Below are positions 27,608-35,844 of a stretch of 64,000 nt of DNA, in pieces. Under the pieces are notes generated by a model. The model searched no databases and was not told where the DNA came from. It saw nothing but the letters and a program-made list of their open reading frames with translations. The translations under genes and the position numbers were made by a program. Each line of letters begins with the position of its first letter. Position 1 is the first letter of the stretch. This DNA is from Allobaculum mucilyticum. GTDB taxonomy: Bacteria; Bacillota_I; Bacilli_A; Erysipelotrichales; Erysipelotrichaceae. The stretch is from positions 1,736,001 through 1,800,000 of the forward strand of contig NZ_CP078089.1 of the NCBI RefSeq assembly GCF_022701195.1, read 5' to 3'.

Positions 27608-28918
27608 ATGACTGCTATCGCCAAAGAATGTTCTTTCTTCAGAAACACCTTCCTCAATATCATCAGCTCAGAAACGGCGAACCCTGCCAATTTTACTTCT
27701 CAGTCCGCCTTCACCCGTAAGCGGCAGATTGACCTGCATGAGCTTGTCCTTCTTCCGTTTCAGCTGACAGAGGAATCCCTCGCTGCTTCCTTTCCCTGGA
27801 TCCTGTTTAAGGGCGGATCATCTGTTTCAGCCTCTGCTGTGTCTCAGGCCCGTTCCAAAATCAACTCTTCACTTTATAAAAACGTCTTCAATCGGTTTAA
27901 CAAGGCAACTTCCAGCTCTGATGTTAAAACCTTCAAGGGTTATCGCCTCCTCGCTGTAGATGGAAGCGAGATTCAAGTTCTTCCTGAACAGGACAATGAC
28001 ATCACCTATGGCGCTTCTAAAAAAGGCAAGAAGAGGCACTTTGTTCATTTGAATGCCGAATTCGACGCCCTCAACTCCGTCTTTACTGACGCGCTGCTTC
28101 AACCCGGCTCTGAGAAGAATGAAGATTCAGCTCTTCTTGAACTCGCTCAGCGTTCTTCATTTCAGAAAGCCATCTTCATCGCTGATCGGGGATACGAAGC
28201 TCTTATGTCTTTCTATCGCCTGCAGAAGGAACATGTCCCTTTTGTCATACGTATCAAAGACGAGACATCATCTACAAGCATTCTCAAGTACTATAAGACT
28301 CCCGAGTCAGAAGAGTATGACATTCCTTTCAATGTGATTCTGACCAGTAAAAACAACAGGCATGTCAAAGACCATTGGGATGTCTATAAGTACATCTCTT
28401 CGTACAGGAAGCAGCCTGAATTTGACGGTCAAACGACTGAACTCCCTTTAAATATCAGGGTTGTGAGGTTCAAAGCTGCCTGCGAAGGGAATGAATCATT
28501 CATTACCGTCTGCACCAATCTGTCGGAAGCTGAGTTTGGGACCGAGGACATCAAGCAGATCTACCGTCTGCGCTGGCAGGTTGAAGTCGGCTTCAGGGGA
28601 CTGAAACGAAACACCGATCTTGAATGGACTCATTCAAGGAAGCTTGATCTGGTCCAGGCAGAGATCTATGCCAAAATGACTCTCTACAATCTTTGTTCCC
28701 GTTTGCGCAACAAGGTAGAAAGATCTCGTCAGCACCAGAAGCGCATCGCTCAGGCCAAAAAGCACAAGCAGAAGGCAGATTTCGGATTCATCATCAAAAC
28801 GATTCAACAGTGGCTGTTCAAAAAAGCCAGAATCAGCTTGAGTACACTGGAAGATCTTCTTCTGGCCAGGATATCTCCGATCAGAGAAGGAAGAGCTGAT
28901 ACCAGAAAGAAGAAGTGA
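27608..28918 (+). CDS. IS4 family transposase B
   Basis: A 436-residue DDE transposase. Catalytic Asp residues are in LLAVDGSE and FIADRGYEAL, and the YREK signature is in YRLRWQVEVGFRGLK. The C-terminus is basic (GRADTRKKK). The start ATG is preceded by AAAGGAG. It is a clear relative of transposase A, with several long blocks shared (IKDESSSTSILK-like, YKYISSY, ELPL). The gene looks intact. The hairpin at 27563-27579 and terminator at 27445-27483 probably keep expression low. Confidence 0.94.
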   Translation: MTAIAKECSFFRNTFLNIISSETANPANFTSQSAFTRKRQIDLHELVLLPFQLTEESLAASFPWILFKGGSSVSASAVSQARSKINSSLYKNVFNRFNKATSSSDVKTFKGYRLLAVDGSEIQVLPEQDNDITYGASKKGKKRHFVHLNAEFDALNSVFTDALLQPGSEKNEDSALLELAQRSSFQKAIFIADRGYEALMSFYRLQKEHVPFVIRIKDETSSTSILKYYKTPESEEYDIPFNVILTSKNNRHVKDHWDVYKYISSYRKQPEFDGQTTELPLNIRVVRFKAACEGNESFITVCTNLSEAEFGTEDIKQIYRLRWQVEVGFRGLKRNTDLEWTHSRKLDLVQAEIYAKMTLYNLCSRLRNKVERSRQHQKRIAQAKKHKQKADFGFIIKTIQQWLFKKARISLSTLEDLLLARISPIREGRADTRKKK

Positions 28919-29262
28919 CAGATTTGAAAACCGAAAAGTCATCAGGATGATTTTTTCAACAGGTAGAAAATCATCCTTTTCGTCATGCCTGAGACGCAAA
29001 ATATAAGAAATGACAACGCTCATGAACAGGGTATACGATTTTTATCCCTCCTTAACTTAATGACATTGGCCTGTACAGGAAGAAAAGTGAAAAAGTACGG
29101 GGAACCGGCCTGTAGAGGCGTCAGTTTTTAAAGTCCGGCTAAGAGATGCGGCGGCTTTCGTATAATACAAGAGTCAGACTCAGCCATCTGCCAGAACCAG
29201 GGATGGTAAAGAGTCCAAGAGAGAAAAGAGTAAAAGAGTTAAAGAGAGTAAAGAGGATAATT

Positions 29263-30156
29263 ATGAAACGAAAACCAGTGCAGAGTGCAGTTCTCTGTAC
29301 AGCGCTGATGTTTGGAGTCTGCGCGCACGCGCAGCCTTCTTTCGTTCACGCTGCAGGACGCTCTGATGTGCCAGCTCTTGTCGAACTGGTGCGCCCATTG
29401 CGGATGGAGACAGCTGCTGAAGAATCCGCAGCCGTACAGCAGGAAACGCCGCTTCGCGTCCGGGATGGGGCGGATTTATTTACAGAGGAAGAAGAAGCTC
29501 TGCTGGATGAACAGGCCAGTCGGATTTCTTCAGACTACGGCACAGACATCTGGATCTGTACATCGAATACGGAAGGCACTTCTGACAACTATGCCCGCGA
29601 TATGCTCGAAAGCACCGGAGAGAAGGACTTTCCGGATGGCTATATCGCGTATGGAGTGAATATGGCAGACCGTTCCTACTGGGTCGATGTCTATGGCGAT
29701 ATGGAACGGGAGATCTTTACCCAGTCGAGAACCGATGATCTTGCCGAGCTGGCAGCAGATCAGCTCAAAGAAGGCGAATACTATCAGAGTGCGAAAAAAG
29801 TTCTGGACAGCGCGGAAAAGCGGCTTGCAGTAAAAACCAGTTCAATCGGCTGGCTTAAGAAAGTTGCTGTCTATTCGGACATCGCTCTTGGCATTCTTGC
29901 CATCTCGGCTGCAGTGGCTACTGGAGTGGCTTTCATCCTGATGTTCTGGAAGAAAGGCAAGCATAAGGACAAAGTCCTTGCCACGCAGGCTGATGACTAC
30001 GGAGGACCTCTGAAGATGGATGGAAGACACGAAGAACTTGTGCGTGTCTATCAGACGCGTGTGAAGATCGAAAGCAATTCAGACTCCGGAAGCTCGTTTG
30101 GCGGCGGAGGCGGCGGAGGAAGCGCCGGTCATACAGGAAGCGGAGGTCATTTCTGA
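29263..30156 (+). CDS. TPM-domain (YgcG-like) membrane protein
   Basis: A 297-residue protein. It has a signal peptide (MKRKPVQSAVLCTALMFGVCAHA), then a TPM domain at about residues 70-190 beginning VRDGADLFTEEEEALLDEQA. One transmembrane helix follows (about 205-235, ending ATGVAFILMFW). The cytosolic tail ends in a glycine-rich stretch, SSFGGGGGGGSAGHTGSGGHF. TPM proteins of this layout are envelope proteins of uncertain role. The start at 29263 follows AGAGGA; the longer frame from 29146 is rejected. The stop overlaps the next start (TGATG). Confidence 0.85.
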   Translation: MKRKPVQSAVLCTALMFGVCAHAQPSFVHAAGRSDVPALVELVRPLRMETAAEESAAVQQETPLRVRDGADLFTEEEEALLDEQASRISSDYGTDIWICTSNTEGTSDNYARDMLESTGEKDFPDGYIAYGVNMADRSYWVDVYGDMEREIFTQSRTDDLAELAADQLKEGEYYQSAKKVLDSAEKRLAVKTSSIGWLKKVAVYSDIALGILAISAAVATGVAFILMFWKKGKHKDKVLATQADDYGGPLKMDGRHEELVRVYQTRVKIESNSDSGSSFGGGGGGGSAGHTGSGGHF

Positions 30157-31277
30157 TGAAATACAAATGCCCGAACTGCGGCGGCGAACTGGCATTCGAC
30201 CCGTCGAGCGGAAAACTCAAATGTCCATACTGCGATTCTGTATTCGAACTGGAAGAGCAGGAAAAGCTGCAGACGCAGAATAAAAATGATGCCGTCACGT
30301 TCATCGATGAAGAAGCAGAAGATCAGGGCGTGCAGGCGGATTCTTCTGAAAAAGCCAATGACGAAAGCGAAGCGCAGGACGGCGAACTTGTCAGCTGCCT
30401 GTGCCCGAACTGCGGCGCCAAAATCGTGACCGCAAAAACCACAGCATCAACCAGCTGCCCCTATTGCCGTACACCGCTTGTGATTGAAGAACAGACGTCC
30501 GGTGTCTTCCGTCCAAAATACGTCATTCCCTTCGAGCTGGATGAAAAGCAGATCGCACAGGTCTACGAAGACTACATCAAAACCAAGCCGTTCTATCCGG
30601 AAGCCTATTCGAAAAAGAACGTTATCGCCAAGATCCGGGGCGTCTATCTGCCTTACTGGCTGTATGACCTCGGAGCATCCGGCGACATGGTTGCCGAGGG
30701 TGAAAAGACACTGACCCGTATGGAAGGCAAATATCAGGTAACGGATCATATGGTTTACCACGTCTTCCGCCAGGGCCACATGGATTTCTGGAAGATTCCG
30801 GTCCTTGCTGCTTCCAATACCAAAGAAGAAGACATGAATGCCCTTGAACCGTATGACTACAAGAAGCTGAATACGTTTAATCCAGGCTATCTGGCCGGCT
30901 TTCTTGCACAGCGCTACGATCAGACAGCTGAAGAGAGGTCCGGCCGGTGTACCCAGCGGGCGAAAAAGACGCTCTCGCATAAACTGTTTGAAACGATGCC
31001 GCATTACAGCGGAATTCATAAGATCCGCGAGAACCTGCAGACGCAGAATAAAATCTCTGACTTTGTCATGCTTCCTGTCTGGATCCTCGATATGAAATAC
31101 GACAAGGAAAACGGCGAAGACGGCCTGATTGCCATCAACGGCCAGAGCGGAAAAATTGCCGGCAACATCCCTGTCGATAACAAGAAGATGTGGATGTACT
31201 TCCTCAAGGTCCTGCTGATTACCTTTGCGGTTGTATTTATCGTGGCGATGGCGATCTTCATGTTCGTCGATTTCTAA
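30156..31277 (+). CDS. Zinc-ribbon (TFIIB-type) membrane protein
   Basis: A 373-residue protein with two zinc ribbons at the N-terminus: CPNCGG with CPYC at about residues 5-26, and CPNCGAK with CPYC at about residues 87-107. A globular region follows (about 115-340, with PKYVIPFELDEKQ and YLPYWLYD), and then a single C-terminal transmembrane helix. There is no signal peptide, so the ribbons are cytosolic. It is translationally coupled to the TPM-domain gene by a one-base overlap, which suggests a complex. Function is unknown. Confidence 0.8.
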   Translation: MKYKCPNCGGELAFDPSSGKLKCPYCDSVFELEEQEKLQTQNKNDAVTFIDEEAEDQGVQADSSEKANDESEAQDGELVSCLCPNCGAKIVTAKTTASTSCPYCRTPLVIEEQTSGVFRPKYVIPFELDEKQIAQVYEDYIKTKPFYPEAYSKKNVIAKIRGVYLPYWLYDLGASGDMVAEGEKTLTRMEGKYQVTDHMVYHVFRQGHMDFWKIPVLAASNTKEEDMNALEPYDYKKLNTFNPGYLAGFLAQRYDQTAEERSGRCTQRAKKTLSHKLFETMPHYSGIHKIRENLQTQNKISDFVMLPVWILDMKYDKENGEDGLIAINGQSGKIAGNIPVDNKKMWMYFLKVLLITFAVVFIVAMAIFMFVDF

Positions 31278-31320
31278 GCGTACAATCCACGTGATCTAAG
31301 TTATTGAAATGCGTTTTAAG

Positions 31321-31357
31321 ACTGTCTGAAGCCATAGCGGCGTTCAGGCAGTTTTTT
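31321..31357 (+). terminator. Terminator after the zinc-ribbon gene
   Basis: An actg-tctgaa / ttcaggcagt stem followed by six T. Confidence 0.75.
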
Positions 31358-31382
31358 GCGTTTTCTGGAAGAACCTGTCTTA

Positions 31383-31405
31383 TGTGTGCACTTTGCATGC
31401 ACACA
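31383..31405. promoter_or_regulatory. Operator-like inverted repeat upstream of rarA
   Basis: Perfect 8-bp arms (tgtgtgca, tgcacaca) separated by 7 bp, 34 bp upstream of the TATAAT at 31440. There is no T-tract, so a protein-binding operator is more likely than a terminator. Confidence 0.45.
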
Positions 31406-31439
31406 GTCGGATCGGTTCGTTGCGGCTGGACGGATCGTT

Positions 31440-31445
31440 TATAAT
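31440..31445 (+). promoter_or_regulatory. -10 box directly before rarA
   Basis: A perfect TATAAT ends only 8 nt before the rarA ATG. If used, the transcript would begin at or next to the start codon (leaderless). No good -35 is visible, and GGAAG overlaps this gap, so an upstream promoter remains possible. Confidence 0.4.
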
Positions 31446-31453
31446 GGAAGAAC

Positions 31454-33001
31454 ATGAAACAGGCCACCTTATTTGAATCGAGCACACTTTCTGAACAGAG
31501 TGCACCGAAAAAAGACACATCTTCTGCAGAAAAGAAAAGAGAAGAAGATCTGACCTTCCGTCCGCTTGCCGACCGGATGCGTCCGACCTCTCTGGATGAG
31601 TACTGCGGACAGACGCATCTTGTGAGGGAAGGTTCGCTGCTCTACAACATCATTGAAAAAGACCAGGTCCCGTCGATGATTTTCTGGGGCCCTCCAGGTG
31701 TTGGCAAAACAACGCTTGCATCCATCATTGCCGGACAGACGCATTCCCATTTTGTGACGTTTTCGGCTGTACAGAGCGGGGTTAAGGAAATCCGGCAGGT
31801 CATGGCGCAGGCGGAAATCGACCGGCAGAATGGAAAGCGCACGATTGTGTTCGTTGACGAGATTCACCGTTTTAACAAAGCGCAGCAGGATGCCTTTCTG
31901 CCGTATGTCGAACGCGGTTCGATTGTGCTGATCGGTGCAACCACGGAAAACCCGAGCTTTGAAGTCAACTCCGCTCTGCTTTCCAGATGCAAAGTGTTTG
32001 TGCTTAAACCGCTGGAAACCGACGATATTTTTGAGCTGCTCAAACGGACGCTCGCTTCGCCAAAAGGCTACGGCGGGCTGACGATTGATCTGAGCGACCA
32101 GCAGCTGCACGCCATTGCGGCGTACGCGCATGGCGATGCCAGACTGGCGCTGAACACGCTTGAGATGATCATCACCAATTCACCCGATGATATTTACGGC
32201 ATTCACCCGGATGAAGAGATCATCCGGCAGGTTTTAGGCGTACGGACGCTGCTCTACGATAAAAAAGGCGATGCCCATTACGACATTATTTCGGCGCTCC
32301 ATAAATCCATGCGCAACTCGGATGTGCAGGCGTGCATGTACTGGCTGGCCAGAATGCTGGAAGGCGGAGAAGATCCGCTCTATATCGCCAGACGCATCGT
32401 ACGCATGGCCAGCGAAGATATCGGCATGGCGGATTCAAGAGCCCTTGAAATTGCCATTGCTGCCTATCAGGCGTGCATGTATCTGGGCGTACCCGAATGC
32501 AATGTCCATCTGGCGCATGCGATTACCTATCTCGCGCTCGCTCCCAAAAGCAATGCGCTTGAAGTGGCGTATGATGAAGCGAAAGTGGATGCGCGCGCTA
32601 CACTCGAAGAGCCGGTGCCTCTTCACATCTGCAATGCCCCGACGTCCATGATGAAAGATCTCGGCTACGGAAACGGCTATGAGTACTCGCATGACTATCC
32701 GACGCATATGACCGACATGGAATGCCTGCCTCATCGTCTGGCTAACAGGCATTACTACCGTCCCTCGGATCAGGGCAGTGAAGTCAAGGTCGCCAGACGC
32801 ATGGATACCATTACCCGCATCAAAGCGCAGCTGCGGCAGGAGCGCATGGCCAGAAACAGACATGCAGATCCTGTTCGTTCTGCTCCGGCATCATCTTCAG
32901 CTGCTTCTCCGGCTGCACCTGCGGCGAGCGCTGCTGAAAACGCTCCGCACACAGAGAACGAAAAGCCGGTAGCTTCTGCACCTGTGAGTGAAGAGAAATA
33001 A
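31454..33001 (+). CDS. rarA: Replication-associated recombination protein A (MgsA/RarA AAA+ ATPase)
   Basis: A AAA+ clamp-loader-like ATPase acting at stalled replication forks. Walker A GPPGVGKTT lies at about residue 76, Walker B with the sensor is FVDEIHRFNK, and the arginine finger region is SALLSRCKVF. The C-terminal tetramerisation region (about 270-440) carries family blocks such as MRNSDVQACMYWLARMLEGGEDP. The last 45 residues are an Ala/Ser/Pro-rich, low-complexity tail ending in EEK, longer than usual. The N-terminus (about 30 residues, polar) precedes the core RPLADRMRPTSLDEYCGQ. Confidence 0.94.
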   Translation: MKQATLFESSTLSEQSAPKKDTSSAEKKREEDLTFRPLADRMRPTSLDEYCGQTHLVREGSLLYNIIEKDQVPSMIFWGPPGVGKTTLASIIAGQTHSHFVTFSAVQSGVKEIRQVMAQAEIDRQNGKRTIVFVDEIHRFNKAQQDAFLPYVERGSIVLIGATTENPSFEVNSALLSRCKVFVLKPLETDDIFELLKRTLASPKGYGGLTIDLSDQQLHAIAAYAHGDARLALNTLEMIITNSPDDIYGIHPDEEIIRQVLGVRTLLYDKKGDAHYDIISALHKSMRNSDVQACMYWLARMLEGGEDPLYIARRIVRMASEDIGMADSRALEIAIAAYQACMYLGVPECNVHLAHAITYLALAPKSNALEVAYDEAKVDARATLEEPVPLHICNAPTSMMKDLGYGNGYEYSHDYPTHMTDMECLPHRLANRHYYRPSDQGSEVKVARRMDTITRIKAQLRQERMARNRHADPVRSAPASSSAASPAAPAASAAENAPHTENEKPVASAPVSEEK

Positions 33002-33069
33002 TACGTCCGATGCATACTGAACAGGCGGAATAAAAACGGTCTTTCATGACACCATGCAAAGAAGATTTC

Positions 33070-33098
33070 AGAAAGAACCGCGCGGTTCTTTCTTTTTT
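33070..33098 (+). terminator. Terminator after rarA
   Basis: A perfect palindromic stem (agaaagaaccg/cggttctttct) followed by a T-run, about 70 bp past the rarA stop. Confidence 0.8.
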
Positions 33099-33209
33099 AC
33101 AGAAAAGAGCGGGCCTGCAGAGCCTGTTTCTGTACAAATGTACAAAAAGCCTGAAAATAAAACCTTCAGAACACAGAAAAAAAGAATCTGGAAAGGAGAG
33201 ATCAGACTG

Positions 33210-33662
33210 ATGAATCTGCACCTGAACAGTCTTGAAGATACCGAACGCTTTGCCCGGAAGATGGCCGGGCTGCTCAAAGGAAAGACGATGACAGTCACGC
33301 TGGACGGCGATTTAGGCGCCGGAAAGACGGCATGGACCCGCTTTTTCGGCAAGGCCCTTGGCGTAAAGCGGACGATTAATTCGCCGACTTTTACCATCAT
33401 GAAATCCTATAAAACCGATGATGGCCGCATGCTCTACCATATGGATGCCTACCGCCTGGAAGGCGCCCATCAGGATCTCGGCTTTGAAGAATGCTTTGAA
33501 GACGGTCTTTGCGTCGTTGAATGGGCCGGCTATATTGATGAACAGATCCCCGCTGACCACATTGCCATCCGGCTTGAGCGCACCGGGGAAAATGAACGGG
33601 AAGCATATATGGAAGCAACCGGCGAAAAAAGCCGCGCCGTTCTTGAGGAGTTTGCACGATGA
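33210..33662 (+). CDS. tsaE: tRNA threonylcarbamoyladenosine biosynthesis ATPase TsaE
   Basis: A 150-residue P-loop ATPase that cycles the TsaB-TsaD complex during t6A37 formation on ANN-decoding tRNAs. Walker A is LDGDLGAGKTAWTR at about residue 31. The family sequence NSPTFTIMKSY and the YHMDAYRLEG segment are present. The start at 33210 follows GAAAGGAGAG; the longer frame to 33054 is not supported. It overlaps tsaB by four bases (ATGA). Confidence 0.94.
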   Translation: MNLHLNSLEDTERFARKMAGLLKGKTMTVTLDGDLGAGKTAWTRFFGKALGVKRTINSPTFTIMKSYKTDDGRMLYHMDAYRLEGAHQDLGFEECFEDGLCVVEWAGYIDEQIPADHIAIRLERTGENEREAYMEATGEKSRAVLEEFAR

Positions 33663-34255
33663 AATCACTCGTTCTTGATACCGCATGGAAAAACATGCTG
33701 GTGGGATTATATGAAGACGGAAGATTGGTCGCCGGATCGAGTCAGGAAGCCTTTAAAAAGCAGTCCGAAACTCTGTTTGTCGAACTGAAAAAACAGCTCG
33801 AACAGGCTGGATGGAAACTGCAGGATGTTGATGAAGTGATCATCACCGATGGTCCGGGATCCTATACGGGTCTTCGCATTGCCATGACAGCCGCAAAGAT
33901 TTTAGGTACGCAGGGCAAAATGAAAGTCCGCACGCTTTCGACCCTTCAGCTGTATGCCGGAGCGGATCCATGCGCCAATGTCATTCTGGATGCCAGAGGC
34001 GGACGCGTTTATGCCGGCTGCATTGAAAACGGAAAAGAAGTCTGGAAAGGCATCCTGCCTCTTGAGCAGGTCGATGAATTCCTGGCCGCTCATCCCGGTA
34101 CGCTGTATGGCGAGGGTGAACTGATCGGAAAGAGCGCCAAACCGACCGATTTCCTGGCTTCGGCTCAGGCACTGATTGATCTGGCCCGTCCGGTTGAAGA
34201 TGTCGATACGCTGGTTCCTGTCTATATGAAAGAAAGTGCCAGGTATCTGCCTTGA
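33659..34255 (+). CDS. tsaB: tRNA threonylcarbamoyladenosine biosynthesis protein TsaB
   Basis: A 198-residue member of the ASKHA-fold family that scaffolds TsaD. It begins SLVLDTAWKNMLVGLYEDG. The family block VIITDGPGSYTGLRIAMTAAKILG is intact. It is translationally coupled on both sides: ATGA overlap with tsaE and TTGA overlap with rimI. Confidence 0.93.
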   Translation: MKSLVLDTAWKNMLVGLYEDGRLVAGSSQEAFKKQSETLFVELKKQLEQAGWKLQDVDEVIITDGPGSYTGLRIAMTAAKILGTQGKMKVRTLSTLQLYAGADPCANVILDARGGRVYAGCIENGKEVWKGILPLEQVDEFLAAHPGTLYGEGELIGKSAKPTDFLASAQALIDLARPVEDVDTLVPVYMKESARYLP

Positions 34256-34683
34256 TCCGCCCGATGGAAGAGGGCGATTTAGGTCCTGTTACTCAGATGG
34301 AAGCCGTCTGCTTTGATGATGCGTGGAGCGAAGAGTCGATCGCTTTTGAACTGCATGACAATCCGTTCTGCAAGCCGTATGTCATTGAAGAAGACGGGCA
34401 GATTGCCGGCTATCTGTTTCTGTGGGTCATTTTTGAGCGCGCAGAAATTGCCAATATTGCCATTGATCCCAAATTCCGCAGGCATGGCCTTGGCCGTCAG
34501 CTGATGGAGCAGGCGATCGAGAAGGCCAGAGCGGAAGGATGCGAGACAATGATGCTGGAAGTGCGTCTGTCCAATACGGCAGCCCAGGCTCTGTATAAAT
34601 CCATGGGCTTTGTCGAGATGCGCCGGGTGGCCGGCTATTATTCCAACGGCGAGGATGCCATTGTCATGGCGCTTGGCCTTTAA
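34252..34683 (+). CDS. rimI: Ribosomal-protein-alanine N-acetyltransferase RimI
   Basis: A 143-residue GNAT acetyltransferase. The acetyl-CoA motif is FRRHGLGRQLMEQAIEKA, and the C-terminal LYKSMGFVEMRRVAGYYSNGEDAIVM is characteristic of RimI. RimI acetylates N-terminal Ala of ribosomal protein S18 in enteric bacteria; the target in this lineage is assumed. Translation starts at TTG overlapping the tsaB stop. Its position between tsaB and tsaD is a common Firmicutes arrangement. Confidence 0.92.
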   Translation: MIRPMEEGDLGPVTQMEAVCFDDAWSEESIAFELHDNPFCKPYVIEEDGQIAGYLFLWVIFERAEIANIAIDPKFRRHGLGRQLMEQAIEKARAEGCETMMLEVRLSNTAAQALYKSMGFVEMRRVAGYYSNGEDAIVMALGL

Positions 34684-34699
34684 CACGTGGAGGTTGGAA

Positions 34700-35719
34700 A
34701 TGATTGTATTTGCGATTGAAAGCAGCTGCGACGAAACGGCAGCTGCGGTGGTTCGCGACCAGAGCGAAGTGCTTTCAAGCGTGGTTTCGAGCCAGATTGA
34801 CACGCATAAAAAATTCGGCGGCGTCGTGCCGGAAGTGGCCAGCCGTCTGCATGTTGAAAATATTTCTGAAGTTATCTCGCAGGCGATCGATCAGTCGGGC
34901 CTTGGCTGGGATGATATCGATCTGATTTCTGTGACCCAGGGACCGGGTCTGATCGGCTGTCTGCACGTCGGTGTTCAGGCAGCGAAAACGCTGGCGATGC
35001 TTTATGACAAGCCGCTGGTCGGCGTGAACCATCTGGCCGGACATATTTATGCCAACAAGCTGGATACCACGCTGAAGTTTCCGCTTCTTGCCCTGCTCGT
35101 TTCCGGGGGCAACTCGGAGCTGATCTACATGAAAGATGAAACCAGCTTTGAGATTCTTGGCGAAACAATGGACGATGCCATCGGCGAGGCATATGACAAA
35201 GTTGCCCGCGTTCTGGATCTTGGCTATCCTGGCGGTCCGAAAATCGATAAGCTCGCCAGAGCCGGCAAGCCGGTCTACAGCCTGCCCCGTCCAAAAGCGC
35301 CAGGCGAATATGATTTCTCCTTCTCCGGTCTGAAATCCGGTGTTCTGCAGTTCGTGAAACGGATGGAACGTCAGAACCAGACCTGGGCAGTTGAAGATCT
35401 TGCCGCAAGTTTCCAGGAAACGGCGCTTGAAGAGATTTTCACCAAGGTGCGCAAAGCCATTGAGAATCATCCGGAACTGAAGCAGATGATTGTCGGCGGC
35501 GGTGTCAGCGCCAATTCAAGACTGCGCGAAAAAGTCAAAGAACTGGCAGAACGCTATCCGCAGATGGAGTTCAACGTTCCGCCTATGAGCTGCTGCACAG
35601 ACAACGCGGCAATGATCGCCATCGCCGGCGAAATCGCCTATACCAATGGCTGCAAGGCCGATGAGTCGCTCAGTGCAGATGCTTCGCTCGATCTTGAAGA
35701 CGCCAACCAGCCAGCCTAG
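34700..35719 (+). CDS. tsaD: tRNA N6-adenosine threonylcarbamoyltransferase TsaD
   Basis: Transfers the threonylcarbamoyl group to A37 of tRNA. Its 339 residues match the family. The metal-binding histidines are His111 and His115 in VNHLAGHIYAN. Nucleotide-binding blocks include AIESSCDETAAAVV, LVSGGNSELIYM and VGGGVSANSRLREK. The start at 34700 follows GTGGAGGTTGGAA; an in-frame ATG at 34610 lies inside rimI and is rejected. Last gene of tsaE-tsaB-rimI-tsaD. Confidence 0.95.
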   Translation: MIVFAIESSCDETAAAVVRDQSEVLSSVVSSQIDTHKKFGGVVPEVASRLHVENISEVISQAIDQSGLGWDDIDLISVTQGPGLIGCLHVGVQAAKTLAMLYDKPLVGVNHLAGHIYANKLDTTLKFPLLALLVSGGNSELIYMKDETSFEILGETMDDAIGEAYDKVARVLDLGYPGGPKIDKLARAGKPVYSLPRPKAPGEYDFSFSGLKSGVLQFVKRMERQNQTWAVEDLAASFQETALEEIFTKVRKAIENHPELKQMIVGGGVSANSRLREKVKELAERYPQMEFNVPPMSCCTDNAAMIAIAGEIAYTNGCKADESLSADASLDLEDANQPA

Positions 35720-35844
35720 GTGGCAGTTTGTCCAAATCGGATGATCCTTTCGCGCCCTGCAAGAGCCGCCGCTGTCCGATGTAAGAGAAAGCCTGTATAA
35801 TTCGGACAGAACCAAACTGATGAAGATAGAGGCGAGGATGAAAT

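Larger units (their letters stand above)
27419..29068 (+). mobile_element. IS4-family insertion element B
   Basis: A 1650-bp element with terminal inverted repeats starting CAATGTCATTAAGTTAAG at 27419 and 29068 (complement). A perfect 10-bp target duplication GCCTGTACAG flanks it at 27409-27418 and 29069-29078. One transposase lies on the plus strand. It has the same termini and internal layout as element A. Confidence 0.95.

Noticed and set aside
27370-33150. Recurrent CTGTACA/TGTACA words as a possible SOS box
   Set aside because: They occur about as often as expected by chance, and not consistently upstream of repair genes.
35720-35844. Possible purine riboswitch upstream of guaA
   Set aside because: The leader is short and no three-way junction with the conserved loop sequences was recognised.
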